From the NCBI GenBank assembly GCA_947630695.1, contig CANRIM010000004.1, positions 1 through 64,000 on the forward strand: a stretch of DNA of 64,000 nucleotides, written 5' to 3'. The notes below the pieces were generated by a model. The model saw nothing but the letters and a program-made list of their open reading frames with translations, made no database searches and had not been told where the DNA came from. The translations under genes were made by a program, and so were the position numbers. The stretch comes from an uncultured Lachnospiraceae bacterium (GTDB lineage Bacteria > Bacillota > Clostridia > Lachnospirales > Lachnospiraceae). Positions 33,163-42,474 of the stretch are shown piece by piece; position 1 is the stretch's first letter; each line of letters starts with the position of its first letter.

Positions 33163-33855
33163 ATGAAAACCACAGCAATCATACTGGCCGGCGGCAGCGG
33201 GACCCGGCTGTCTTCCCGGAAACGGAAACAGTATCTTTCCATCAGCGGCAAGCCCATGCTGGTATATTCTCTGGAACAGTTCGATCAGTCCGATTATATT
33301 GACGAGATTCTGCTGGTGCTGCCGGAGGATGAAATCGATTACTGTAAAAATAAGATTCTGCAGGGCTATACCTTCCGGAAACTGCAAAGATTTGTGCCCG
33401 GCGGAAAGGAACGTTATGATTCGGTGATGCACTCCTTGGCTTGTGCCGAGGGAAGTACCTATGTTTTCATACATGATGCGGCCCGGCCCTTTATCGATGA
33501 GGACATGATTAAATTTTCCTATAAAGCCGCGGTCAAATACGGAGCATGCGCCTTAGGTGTACCGGCCACGGATACGATCAAAAAGACGGACCGGTCGCAG
33601 ATGGTAACGGAAACGCTGGAACGGGACTGTCTCTGGCATATCCAGACGCCCCAGGTATTTTTGTATGACGCCATCCGCGAAGCCTATGAAAAATTTGACG
33701 CCGCAGGCAGGCCGTTTGTCACGGATGATTCCATGGTGATGGAGCGCTTCGGCAGCCTGCGGGTGAAAATGGTCATGGGCAGCTATGAAAACATAAAGAT
33801 TACGACGCTGATGGATCTGTATACCGCGGAAAATATTCTGCAGAAAAGAGAGTAG
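33163..33855 (+). CDS. ispD: 2-C-methyl-D-erythritol 4-phosphate cytidylyltransferase
   Basis: Third step of the non-mevalonate isoprenoid pathway: CTP and methylerythritol phosphate give CDP-methylerythritol. The 230-residue protein has the loop IILAGGSGTRLSSRKRKQYL at residues 6-25, VPGGKERYDSVMHSL near residue 84, VFIHDAARPFI near residue 101, and VPATDTIKK, then TPQVFLYDAI. ATG at 33163 has CGGAGG in place; the upstream open frame is the shadow of tsaD. Some relatives make CDP-ribitol for wall teichoic acid (TarI), so that role cannot be wholly excluded, but no teichoic acid gene is nearby. Confidence 0.9.
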   Translation: MKTTAIILAGGSGTRLSSRKRKQYLSISGKPMLVYSLEQFDQSDYIDEILLVLPEDEIDYCKNKILQGYTFRKLQRFVPGGKERYDSVMHSLACAEGSTYVFIHDAARPFIDEDMIKFSYKAAVKYGACALGVPATDTIKKTDRSQMVTETLERDCLWHIQTPQVFLYDAIREAYEKFDAAGRPFVTDDSMVMERFGSLRVKMVMGSYENIKITTLMDLYTAENILQKRE

Positions 33856-33918
33856 GGACACTGGCAGAGGGCACAAATGAGGGACCGCAGGGAAAGTCAA
33901 AATTTGACAAGATTGGTA

Positions 33919-33946
33919 TTGACATTACAATTGCATGGGTGATAAT
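33919..33946 (+). promoter_or_regulatory. Promoter of xpt
   Basis: TTGACA (33919-33924), a 16-base spacer and GATAAT (33941-33946), about 60 bases before the start codon. No purine riboswitch core was found in this leader. Confidence 0.7.
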
Positions 33947-34005
33947 ATTTTTATATCGTTTTTTTGTTGCCGGTCAGTTCAAGCATCTGCACGGAGGATA
34001 GATTT

Positions 34006-34575
34006 TTGAAACAGCTGGAAGATAAGATTCGAAAAGAAGCCAGGATTTTCCCGGGCAATGTTTTAAATGTGGGCAGCTTCCTGAATCAGCAGATCGACGT
34101 TCCCTTTATGATGGACATGGGCAAGGAACTTGCCCGGCTGTATCAGGATGCGAAAGTCAACAAGATTCTGACCGTAGAGTCTTCCGGCATTGCGCTTGCA
34201 ATGGCGGTAGCCTGTCATATGAACGCAAAGCTGGTCTTTGCAAAAAAGAAACAAACTGCAAATATGGATGATAACGTATACTCGGCGAAGGTGTATTCCT
34301 ACACCCATGGTCTGGAAAACCGGATTGTGGTAAGCCGGGCTTTTTTAACGCCTGAAGACCGGGTGCTGATCGTAGATGACTTCCTGGCTATGGGAGAGGC
34401 ATTAAACGGCATGATCGAACTGTGCCGGCAGGCGCATGCGGCGGTGGCAGGCTGCGGCATTGCCATTGAAAAAGGTTTTCAGCCCGGCGGCGACGCTCTG
34501 AGGAAAGCCGGGATCCGGGTAGAGTCACTGGCCATCATCGACCGGATGACGGAAAATGAACTGTTGTTTCGGTAA
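34006..34575 (+). CDS. xpt: Xanthine phosphoribosyltransferase
   Basis: Salvages xanthine (and possibly guanine) with PRPP to the nucleotide. The 189-residue protein starts at TTG 34006, which lies eight bases after GGAGG and gives the normal family N-terminus KQLEDKIRKEARIFPGNVL. Motifs: VESSGIALAMAVA near residue 56 and the PRPP loop VLIVDDFLAMGEAL near residue 120, where family members read VDDFLANG; here the loop has Met for the usual Asn. It precedes the nucleoside transporter genes, consistent with purine salvage. The usual guanine riboswitch before xpt is not seen. Confidence 0.93.
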   Translation: MKQLEDKIRKEARIFPGNVLNVGSFLNQQIDVPFMMDMGKELARLYQDAKVNKILTVESSGIALAMAVACHMNAKLVFAKKKQTANMDDNVYSAKVYSYTHGLENRIVVSRAFLTPEDRVLIVDDFLAMGEALNGMIELCRQAHAAVAGCGIAIEKGFQPGGDALRKAGIRVESLAIIDRMTENELLFR

Positions 34576-34577
34576 AT

Positions 34578-34625
34578 ACTGTTTCGGGCATCTGAAAAAA
34601 GGTGCTTTCAGAACAGTTTTTATAT
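34578..34625 (+). terminator. Terminator between xpt and the BMP lipoprotein gene
   Basis: ACTGTT (34578-34583) pairs with AACAGT (34612-34617) and an inner CTGAAA/TTTCAG stem extends it; TTTT follows. The transporter genes must therefore have a promoter nearby or depend on read-through. Confidence 0.7.
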
Positions 34626-34664
34626 ACACAATTTTATTTGCCTGACGGCATAAGGAGGAGAAAT

Positions 34665-35921
34665 ATGAAAAGAGTTGCTTCTATTCTTCTGGTACTTGCG
34701 CTGGCATTTACCATGTGCTTTTCTTTGTCGGCCTGCGGCAAGGACGAGAAAGCTGATGAAAATGCAGACAAGAACACTCAGACAGACAGCCAGCAGGAAG
34801 ACAGCAGTAAGAAAGACGATCTGAAGATCGGTTTTATTTTCCTGCATGACGAAAATTCCACCTATGACAAGAACTTCCTGGATGCAGCAGTTGCAGCCTG
34901 TGAAGAAGAAGGCGTGGAATATGTGCTGAAAACCAATATTCCCGAAGGACAGGAATGTTACGAAGCGGCTGCAGATCTTGCAGACAGCGGCTGCCAGATG
35001 GTATTCGCAGACAGCTTCGGTCATGAATCTTACATGATTCAGGCAGCGAAGGAATTTACCGACGTTCAGTTCTGCCATGCGACAGGTACTATGGCGCATA
35101 CGGAAGGTCTGGATAACTATCACAACGCATTTGCTTCGATTTACCAGGGCCGTTATCTGGCCGGTATCGCGGCAGGCATGAAGTTAAATGAAATGATCGC
35201 TGACGGAACCATCACTGCCGATAAGGCAAAGATCGGTTATGTCGGTGCCTATACCTATGCCGAGGTTATTTCCGGATATACCTCTTTCTTCCTGGGCGCA
35301 CGTTCCGTATGCCCGACGGCCACCATGGACGTACAGTTCACCGGAAGCTGGTATGACGAGACGGCAGAAAAAGAAGCGGCAACCCTGCTGATCAACAACG
35401 GCTGTGTCCTGATCAGCCAGCATGCGGATTCCATGGGCGCTCCTACGGCCTGTGAGGCTGCGGGCGTTCCGGATGTTTCCTATAACGGAAGCACGGTAGA
35501 ATCCTGCCCCAACACCTTTATCGTTTCTTCCAGAATCGACTGGACGCCTTATTTCAAATATATGATCGAGTGCTATGAGAACGATGAGGAAATCGCAGAC
35601 GACTGGTGCGGTGATTTAAGCACAGGCTCTGTCGTACTCACCGACGTCAACGAGCAGGCAGCGGCAGAAGGTACCGCAGATGCGATTGCGGAAGCCACCA
35701 AAGCGCTGGAAGACGGAACCACCCACGTATTTGCAACCGACACCTTTACGGTAGACAGGGCTGCGCTGGACAGCTACATGGCGGATGTGGATACGGATGA
35801 TAACTATACACCGGATACGGAAGTGATTTCTGACGGCTACTTCCATGAGTCAGAAATGCGTTCCGCACCGTACTTCGATCTTCGTATCGACGGCATCACA
35901 ACGCTGAATGAAAAATTCTGA
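34665..35921 (+). CDS. BMP family ABC transporter substrate-binding lipoprotein
   Basis: Extracellular receptor of a nucleoside importer (BmpA/Med/PnrA family). The 418-residue protein has a lipoprotein signal peptide ending SLSACGK (Cys 24), an acidic Asp/Gln/Ser linker of about 27 residues, then the binding domain from KIGFIFLHDENSTYDKNF. Typical family features are YHNAFASIYQGRYLAGIAAGM and IGYVGAYTYAEVISGYTSF, and QHADSMGAPTACEAAG near the sugar and base contacts. It is followed by the matching ATPase and two permeases. A stem-loop just after it may raise its expression above that of the membrane genes. Confidence 0.95.
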   Translation: MKRVASILLVLALAFTMCFSLSACGKDEKADENADKNTQTDSQQEDSSKKDDLKIGFIFLHDENSTYDKNFLDAAVAACEEEGVEYVLKTNIPEGQECYEAAADLADSGCQMVFADSFGHESYMIQAAKEFTDVQFCHATGTMAHTEGLDNYHNAFASIYQGRYLAGIAAGMKLNEMIADGTITADKAKIGYVGAYTYAEVISGYTSFFLGARSVCPTATMDVQFTGSWYDETAEKEAATLLINNGCVLISQHADSMGAPTACEAAGVPDVSYNGSTVESCPNTFIVSSRIDWTPYFKYMIECYENDEEIADDWCGDLSTGSVVLTDVNEQAAAEGTADAIAEATKALEDGTTHVFATDTFTVDRAALDSYMADVDTDDNYTPDTEVISDGYFHESEMRSAPYFDLRIDGITTLNEKF

Positions 35922-35948
35922 TACAGTATTTACCGTATGGTTTATCTG

Positions 35949-35976
35949 CATGCGGGGCAGCAACATGCCCCGCATG
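35949..35976 (+). other. Intercistronic stem-loop after the BMP lipoprotein gene
   Basis: CATGCGGGGCA (35949-35959) and TGCCCCGCATG (35966-35976) make a perfect 11-bp stem with a six-base loop. No T-run follows, so it is probably an mRNA-stabilising or partial-attenuation element rather than a full terminator. Confidence 0.75.
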
Positions 35977-36071
35977 TATTGGTATAAGATCAGGGATCTG
36001 ATTTTGAAAAGCACGCTGCCTGCAAATGAAAACGTGTTTTTTAAAGTCAGAGACGAAGGAGGGAGTTGCCT

Positions 36072-37640
36072 ATGGCGGCAAATGCAGCAATCGAGTTGAA
36101 AAACATCACGAAAACCTTCGGCCATGTCTGCGCCAATCACAATGTTTCGCTGAAGGTCAACCGCGGCGAAATCCTTTCCATACTGGGGGAAAACGGCAGC
36201 GGCAAGACCACGCTGATGAATATGATCGCGGGCATCTATTTTCCGGATTCCGGCAGCATTTTCATTGACGGCAAAGAAGTGGTGATTGCATCGCCGAAGG
36301 ACGCTTTTCAGTATAAGATCGGAATGATTCACCAGCACTTCAAGCTGGTGGACGTCTTTACTGCCACGGAAAATATCGTGCTGGGGCTGGAAGAAAAATA
36401 CGATGTGAAAAACGCCTCGGCCAAAGTGAAGGAAATCAGCGAGAAATACGGATTTGAAATCGATCCCGATAAGAAAATCTATGAGATGTCCGTTTCCGAA
36501 AAGCAGACGGTGGAAATCATCAAAGTGCTGTACCGGGGCGCCGATATCCTGATTCTGGACGAACCCACGGCGGTGCTGACACCCCAGGAGACCCAGAAGC
36601 TGTTTGCGGTGCTGCGCAGAATGCGGGATGACGGCAAAGCCATTATCATTATCACCCATAAGCTGCACGAGGTCTTAAGCCTGTCAGATCAGGTGGCGGT
36701 GCTGCGCAAAGGCGAATACATCGGCACGGTCAAAACCGCCGAGACGAATGAAACCCTGCTGACGGAAATGATGGTAGGGAAGAAGATCAGCCTGAATATC
36801 ACCAGAGACGAGCCGAAACATCCGGAAGACCGGCTGGTGGTGGAGGATATTACCTGTATGAACCGGGACGGCGCAACGATTCTGGATCACGTGTCGTTTA
36901 CGGCCAGATCCGGTGAAATCTTAGGCATCGCCGGCATCGCCGGAAGCGGACAGCGGGAACTGCTGGAGGCCATCGCGGGACTGCAGCATATCGATTCCGG
37001 CAGTATTTTATATCACAATCCCAAAACGAAGCAGACGGACAATCTGCGGGACAAAACCCCGCTGCAGATCCGGGCATTGGGAGTCCGGCTTTCCTTCGTG
37101 CCGGAGGATCGTCTGGGCATGGGACTGGTCGGCAATATGGACATCGTGGATAATATGATGCTGCGCAGTTATCGCCGGGGAAAAACCATGTTCCTGCAGC
37201 GGAAACCGCCGAAAGATCTGGCGGAGACCATTATCCGGCAGCTGGAAGTGGTGACGCCCAGCGTCAGTACGCCGGTGCGGAGACTTTCCGGCGGCAACGT
37301 GCAGAAGGTACTGGTGGGACGGGAAATTGCCGCGGTGCCCACGGTGCTGATGGCGGCTTACCCGGTGCGCGGCCTGGATATCAATTCTTCCTATACGATT
37401 TACAATCTGCTGAATGAACAGAAGAAGAACGGCGTGGCGGTGATTTTCGTCGGCGAGGATCTGGACGTGCTGATTGAACTTTGCGACCGGATCATGGTCA
37501 TCGGATCGGGTTGTGTCACCGGCGTGGTGGACGGACGGACGGCTACCAAAGAGGAAATCGGTCTTCTGATGACAAAATCTGTACACGAGGATATGGAGGG
37601 AGGTGCGGATCATGTCAAAACCGGAGAAAAAAATGCATGA
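36072..37640 (+). CDS. Nucleoside ABC transporter ATP-binding protein (two ATPase domains)
   Basis: Energises nucleoside import. The 522-residue protein is a tandem ATPase of the sugar/nucleoside type. Domain 1 has Walker A GENGSGKTTLMN near residue 35, a degenerate signature MSVSEKQTVEI and Walker B ILILDEPTAVLTP. Domain 2 has a degenerate Walker A GIAGSGQRELLEA, signature LSGGNVQKVL and a changed Walker B (VLMAAYPVRGLDI). This asymmetry is normal for the family (NupA/YufO type). ATG at 36072 follows GGAGGGAG; a TTG six bases earlier is less likely. It overlaps the first permease gene by 29 bases. Confidence 0.95.
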   Translation: MAANAAIELKNITKTFGHVCANHNVSLKVNRGEILSILGENGSGKTTLMNMIAGIYFPDSGSIFIDGKEVVIASPKDAFQYKIGMIHQHFKLVDVFTATENIVLGLEEKYDVKNASAKVKEISEKYGFEIDPDKKIYEMSVSEKQTVEIIKVLYRGADILILDEPTAVLTPQETQKLFAVLRRMRDDGKAIIIITHKLHEVLSLSDQVAVLRKGEYIGTVKTAETNETLLTEMMVGKKISLNITRDEPKHPEDRLVVEDITCMNRDGATILDHVSFTARSGEILGIAGIAGSGQRELLEAIAGLQHIDSGSILYHNPKTKQTDNLRDKTPLQIRALGVRLSFVPEDRLGMGLVGNMDIVDNMMLRSYRRGKTMFLQRKPPKDLAETIIRQLEVVTPSVSTPVRRLSGGNVQKVLVGREIAAVPTVLMAAYPVRGLDINSSYTIYNLLNEQKKNGVAVIFVGEDLDVLIELCDRIMVIGSGCVTGVVDGRTATKEEIGLLMTKSVHEDMEGGADHVKTGEKNA

Positions 37641-38727
37641 ACCGCTGATACATCTGGTGAAGCGGGATGCGATTCCCTGGTATCAGGCCTGGGCAGTTCG
37701 CATCATTGCCGTACTGGCGGCGCTGATCTTTTCCGGCATCATTACCATCATTCTGACGGGCTTAAATCCGCTGGAAGTTTATCAGAAAATGTTTGAAGGC
37801 GCTTTCGGCACGGACCGGAGAATCTGGAACCTGTTCCAGAATGTGGCGATCCTGCTTTGTATTTCTCTGGCGGTGACGCCGGCCTTTAAAATGCGCTTCT
37901 GGAATATCGGCGCGGAAGGACAGGTTCTGATTGGCGGTCTGGCCAGCACGGCCTGCATGATTCTGCTGGGCAACAAGCTTTCCCAGCCTGTGCTGCTGCT
38001 GGTGATTGTGGTCACGAGCATTGCGGCGGGAGCGGTCTGGGCGCTGCTGCCTGCGATTTTCAAAGCATACTGGAATACCAATGAAACGCTGTTTACGCTG
38101 ATGATGAACTATATCGCCATTCAGCTGGTTTCTTATTTTGTTTTTGTCTGGTCGGTGCCCAAGGGCTCCGGCAAGATCGGCATTATCAACGGCGATACCC
38201 AGGCGGGCTGGCTTCCGGTGCTGGGAGATCAGAAATATCTGCTGAATATTCTGATCGTGCTGGTGATTACCATTGCCATGTACGTTTACCTGCGGTTCAG
38301 CAAGCAGGGCTATGAGATCTCCGTGGTGGGCGAAAGCGAAAACACCGCCCGCTATATCGGCATCAATGTAAAAAAAGTCGTCATCCGCACCATGCTGATT
38401 TCGGGTGCGATCTGTGGACTGGCTGGTATGCTGCTGGTATCGGGAACGGATCACTCCATTACCCGGGATACCGCCGGCGGCAGAGGCTTTACGGCCATCA
38501 TGGTTTCCTGGCTGGCCAAGTTTAATCCGCTGTATATGGTGCTGACGGCCTTCCTGATCGTCTTTCTGGAAAAGGGCGCATCGGAAATTTCCACCGCCTT
38601 CCGTCTGAACGATTCATTTTCGGAAATCATTACGGGTATTATTATCTTTTTCATCATCGGAAGCGAATTTTTCATCAACTATGCGATTCGTTTTCGTAAA
38701 ATCCGGAAAGGAGGGAAAGCGCAGTGA
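37612..38727 (+). CDS. Nucleoside ABC transporter permease, subunit 1
   Basis: First transmembrane subunit of the BMP-type importer (family of branched-chain amino acid and nucleoside permeases). The 371-residue protein has about nine or ten membrane segments and the cytoplasmic motif FWNIGAEGQVLIGG near residue 97, then VVGESENTARYIGINVKKV near residue 240, the ATPase contact loop. The start is ATG 37612 inside the ATPase gene, preceded by GGAGG; a GTG at 37603 is possible. Its TGA overlaps the GTG start of the next gene. Confidence 0.93.
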   Translation: MSKPEKKMHEPLIHLVKRDAIPWYQAWAVRIIAVLAALIFSGIITIILTGLNPLEVYQKMFEGAFGTDRRIWNLFQNVAILLCISLAVTPAFKMRFWNIGAEGQVLIGGLASTACMILLGNKLSQPVLLLVIVVTSIAAGAVWALLPAIFKAYWNTNETLFTLMMNYIAIQLVSYFVFVWSVPKGSGKIGIINGDTQAGWLPVLGDQKYLLNILIVLVITIAMYVYLRFSKQGYEISVVGESENTARYIGINVKKVVIRTMLISGAICGLAGMLLVSGTDHSITRDTAGGRGFTAIMVSWLAKFNPLYMVLTAFLIVFLEKGASEISTAFRLNDSFSEIITGIIIFFIIGSEFFINYAIRFRKIRKGGKAQ

Positions 38728-39713
38728 TTACAGCATTCATACAGCGTGCCGTCATGCAGGGCATTCCGCTGCTGTACGGCTCCACCGGAGAAATTATTAC
38801 GGAAAAATCGGGACACCTGAATCTGGGCATTCCCGGTATCATGTACGTGGGCGGCATCAGCGGCGTCATCGGCGCTTTTGCCTATGAAAATGCCTGCACC
38901 TCCGCCGGACACGGGATGAACGGGGCGCTGGCCATCCTGATTCCTTTCCTGTCCTGCCTGCTGGGGTCTTTGCTGATGGGCCTGATTTACTGTTTCCTGA
39001 CGGTAACGCTTCGGGCCAACCAGAACGTGACCGGTCTGGCGCTCACCACATTCGGCGTGGGCTTCGGCAACTTTTTCGGCGGCTCTTTGATCAAACTGAC
39101 CGGAAGTGAACTGCCGTCCATTACACTGACCAAAACCAGTGATTTTTTCAGGACTTCACTGCCCTTTGCCAAAAACCTTGGGTGGTTTGGACAGGTGTTC
39201 CTTTCCTACGGATTTCTGGCCTATCTGGCAGTGGCCATCTCCATTGCCGCGGCGATTTTCTTAAGCCGGACAAGAAAGGGCCTGCATCTGCGGGCTGTGG
39301 GAGAAAATCCCGCCACAGCCGATGCGGCAGGCATCAATGTGGAACGGTATAAATATCTGTCCACCTGTATCGGCAGTATGATCGCCGGCCTGGGCGGACT
39401 GTACTATGTCATGGATTATGCAAACGGCATCTGGTCCAATGACGCTTTTGGCGACAGAGGCTGGCTGGCCATCGCACTGGTCATCTTTGCGGTCTGGAAG
39501 CCGGGCATCGCCATTTTGGGTTCCTTCCTCTTTGGCGGCCTGTATATTGTGCATAACTACATTCCCAATCTGGATTTCAGCAAACAGGAGCTGTTTAAAA
39601 TGGCGCCGTATCTGGTGACGATTCTCGTACTGGTCATCATCAGTATGCGGAAGAAGCGGGAAAATCAGCCGCCGCAGCATCTGGGGCTGAACTATTTCAG
39701 AGAAGAACGGTAA
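38724..39713 (+). CDS. Nucleoside ABC transporter permease, subunit 2
   Basis: Second membrane subunit, 329 residues with about eight or nine membrane segments. GHLNLGIPGIMYVGGI near residue 32 is the family signature, and AVGENPATADAAGINVERYKY near residue 192 is the loop that meets the ATPase. It starts with GTG at 38724 in a GTGA overlap with the preceding stop codon, behind AAGGAGGG, so translation is coupled. Together with the lipoprotein, ATPase and first permease it completes the importer. No terminator was found before the next gene 36 bases later. Confidence 0.93.
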   Translation: MITAFIQRAVMQGIPLLYGSTGEIITEKSGHLNLGIPGIMYVGGISGVIGAFAYENACTSAGHGMNGALAILIPFLSCLLGSLLMGLIYCFLTVTLRANQNVTGLALTTFGVGFGNFFGGSLIKLTGSELPSITLTKTSDFFRTSLPFAKNLGWFGQVFLSYGFLAYLAVAISIAAAIFLSRTRKGLHLRAVGENPATADAAGINVERYKYLSTCIGSMIAGLGGLYYVMDYANGIWSNDAFGDRGWLAIALVIFAVWKPGIAILGSFLFGGLYIVHNYIPNLDFSKQELFKMAPYLVTILVLVIISMRKKRENQPPQHLGLNYFREER

Positions 39714-39749
39714 AAGAAAGCTGCATGGATAGAAAGGGGAATTATATTC

Positions 39750-42425
39750 ATGCTGGAAATTAGAAATTTGACCAAAATATATCATGCGGGTCGTAAAAAT
39801 GCTGTGACTGCACTGCGTCAGATTTCTTTATCCCTGCCGGATACAGGGATGATATTTTTGCTGGGAAAATCAGGAAGCGGCAAGACGACGCTTTTAAATC
39901 TGATCGGCGCGTTGGATACGGCAAATGAAGGAGACATTTTGCTGGACGGCGCGCCGTTTTCTTCATTCAGCACCTCACAATATGATGCTTACCGCAATAC
40001 CTGTGTCGGATTCGTCTTTCAGGAATACAATCTGCTGGAAGAATTCAGCGTCGAAAAAAATGTTGCGTTGGCACTGGAAATGCAGGGTGCGGGGCAGATT
40101 AAGGAACGTGTGGATGAAGCGCTTGCGCAGGTAAGTTTACAGGAGTATGCAGGAAGAAAACCAGGAGAATTATCCGGCGGTCAGAGACAGCGTGTGGCGA
40201 TTGCAAGAACGATTGTCAAAAATCCCAGAATCGTCCTTGCAGACGAACCCACCGGCGCGCTGGATTCGCAAACCGGAGAACAGATTTTGACGATATTGCG
40301 AAAACTGTCTGAAGACAGGCTGGTTATCGTAGTGACCCATGACAGAAATTCGGCAGAAAAGTATGCAGACCGAATGATTGAGTTATCTGACGGAAAAGTG
40401 TTATCCGACAGTGAACCGAAGAACGTATCGGCAGTTTCCAATAAAACGATGTCTTTGCACTCCGGAAGATTATCTGCAAAATCGGCATTCCGTATCGGCT
40501 GGAACAGTATTTTGCAGAAAAAAATCCGTTTTTTAGCAGTATTACTATTATCAACAATATCCTTTTTGTTGTTCGGAATGTCGGATATGCTGAGCAACTT
40601 TGATCGACAGGATACGCTGATACATACCTTGCAGGATGAAGATGCAAAATGCGTCACTCTGCGCAAAGAGAAAAGCATCAGCAAAGGAAGCAGTGAAGCC
40701 GGATACAGTGACGGCTTTTTGCTGAGTGAAGAAGAAGTGGAGACGTTGGAAGAAAAAACCGGAGCGCTATGCAAAGGCGTGTATATTCCACCCATTGCCA
40801 GTCGGAATATCGAATACAATTATAAATCGAAAATTTCCGGCAGCAGCTTTGATTATGTTCGTGAGATTTCCGGTTTTGTAGAGTTTTCAGAAGATGAACT
40901 GGATCATTTTGGGTGTTCTCTTGTGGCGGGAAAGATGCCCGATGCATCCGGACGGGAAATTGCTATCAGTAAATATCTGTATGATTCCTTTGCAAAAGTG
41001 GGGTATGCTGCCTATACCGGACCCAGATTCAAATTTTATACGGACGGAAATGAAAGTGAACCGTCGCTCATTCTTTCATGGGATGAATATCATGATCCGA
41101 AGAACTTTCGTGAGGATGTTTTAGTAGAAAGCCTTGGCAATGAAACGTATCATTATATGGATAGAGACCATCTTGCAGCATACAAAAAACAGGTAAAGGA
41201 CTATGCTGATTTGATTGGTGAAAATCTTTTTATTGCCGGGAGAAATTATACGATAACCGGAATTATCGATACGGGCTTTAATGTCAGCCGATATCAGAAA
41301 CAGAAGTTTTCCAAGGAAGAAAACAGCGGCGAACTGGCCCAACTGCATACTGTTATGCTGGAAGGAGAACTGGATTTTTCCAGAAAATACGGATTAAGTT
41401 GTACGGTGTTTGTCGGAAAGGGCGGCCTTGATGTAATTGCATCCTTTTATCCTTCCGTTGTTATGTTAAATAATGCAGAACTGACTTTTCAAAACGAACA
41501 ACATGCTTATACCGGAAATGCTATTTTTCGTATTTCCGATCTGAACCAGGTAGAACTGCCTGTCATGAATACGGTTCTGGAACATTCGGATCACTGTTTC
41601 ATTACAAAGCTGCGTTCCGAAGTGTCTTTTGTGTCTGAATTAAAACAGAAGGAAGTTATTTTTTCAGTAGAGGATTATTCTCAGGACGGAACAGGACAGA
41701 CATTTTCGATGCGGGTTTCCGATCAAGACGGGGAGTTGACAGAAGAGGGCTACATATGCATGCAGACATTTGAGGAATTCGGCGAAGTATATCAGCATCC
41801 CTACTGGCTCAATGGTGCTATATTGGTCTCTGACGATTTGTTTGAGCGGCTCAGTGAAGGGAGAGAGGGCATGTATGCCTACGCTGTATCATCCTTTCCG
41901 AAAAAGAATGGGCAAATAAAAAAATTTGCAAATATTTGCGGTAAGACAGAAAATGGAATACGTTACCCCATTATCGGTGCCGTTACATTTGAAATGAACA
42001 CGCTGGAAGACAATCTGAATACTTTTGCCCGGATTTTTGGCTATGCTGGACTGGGAATTGGTATATTTTCTGTAATTCTCTTTTTTCAGTTTATTTCCAT
42101 TAGTATCGTGGGTAAAAAGAGAGAAATTGGTATTATGCGAGCATTGGGCGCGGGAAAGGGCGTTATCTTTCAAATTTTTTTCATGGAAAGCCTGCTGCTG
42201 GCCATATTGACCTTTTTGCTGGCGGGTGCAGCTTGCGGAGCCGGAGCTGTTTTTGCCAATCGTATTCTGTGGGAAGATTTTGATATTATGCTTTCTGTTT
42301 TTCGATTCGGCATAAGGCAGATTGTCCTGCTGTTTGGATTAAGTATTTTCACAGCGGTGATTTCCAGTGCTGTCCCCATTGCAAAAATTGTACACGAAAA
42401 ACCGATCGACGCCATCCGGATATAG
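39750..42425 (+). CDS. ABC transporter ATPase-permease fusion (MacB/FtsX type)
   Basis: An 891-residue fusion of a LolD/MacB-like ATPase and an FtsX-type permease. Residues 1-220 carry Walker A GKSGSGKTTLLN, signature LSGGQRQRVAIA and Walker B IVLADEPTGALD. A membrane segment near residues 258-276 is followed by a large extracytoplasmic domain (to about 755) and three more helices, with KKREIGIMRALGAGKGVIF as the permease loop. Such proteins expel peptides, antibiotics or signals; a two-component system, usual for BceAB types, is not adjacent. Base composition is clearly lower in GC than the nucleoside transporter next to it, suggesting later acquisition. GGGG-type RBS precedes the ATG. Confidence 0.9.
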   Translation: MLEIRNLTKIYHAGRKNAVTALRQISLSLPDTGMIFLLGKSGSGKTTLLNLIGALDTANEGDILLDGAPFSSFSTSQYDAYRNTCVGFVFQEYNLLEEFSVEKNVALALEMQGAGQIKERVDEALAQVSLQEYAGRKPGELSGGQRQRVAIARTIVKNPRIVLADEPTGALDSQTGEQILTILRKLSEDRLVIVVTHDRNSAEKYADRMIELSDGKVLSDSEPKNVSAVSNKTMSLHSGRLSAKSAFRIGWNSILQKKIRFLAVLLLSTISFLLFGMSDMLSNFDRQDTLIHTLQDEDAKCVTLRKEKSISKGSSEAGYSDGFLLSEEEVETLEEKTGALCKGVYIPPIASRNIEYNYKSKISGSSFDYVREISGFVEFSEDELDHFGCSLVAGKMPDASGREIAISKYLYDSFAKVGYAAYTGPRFKFYTDGNESEPSLILSWDEYHDPKNFREDVLVESLGNETYHYMDRDHLAAYKKQVKDYADLIGENLFIAGRNYTITGIIDTGFNVSRYQKQKFSKEENSGELAQLHTVMLEGELDFSRKYGLSCTVFVGKGGLDVIASFYPSVVMLNNAELTFQNEQHAYTGNAIFRISDLNQVELPVMNTVLEHSDHCFITKLRSEVSFVSELKQKEVIFSVEDYSQDGTGQTFSMRVSDQDGELTEEGYICMQTFEEFGEVYQHPYWLNGAILVSDDLFERLSEGREGMYAYAVSSFPKKNGQIKKFANICGKTENGIRYPIIGAVTFEMNTLEDNLNTFARIFGYAGLGIGIFSVILFFQFISISIVGKKREIGIMRALGAGKGVIFQIFFMESLLLAILTFLLAGAACGAGAVFANRILWEDFDIMLSVFRFGIRQIVLLFGLSIFTAVISSAVPIAKIVHEKPIDAIRI

Positions 42426-42474
42426 CTGAAACGATTATTATTTAAGAAAATATGATAAAAGGGAATTGTATGAG

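Noticed and set aside
33856..34005. Possible purine riboswitch before xpt
   Set aside because: No aptamer core or paired loops could be traced in the leader.
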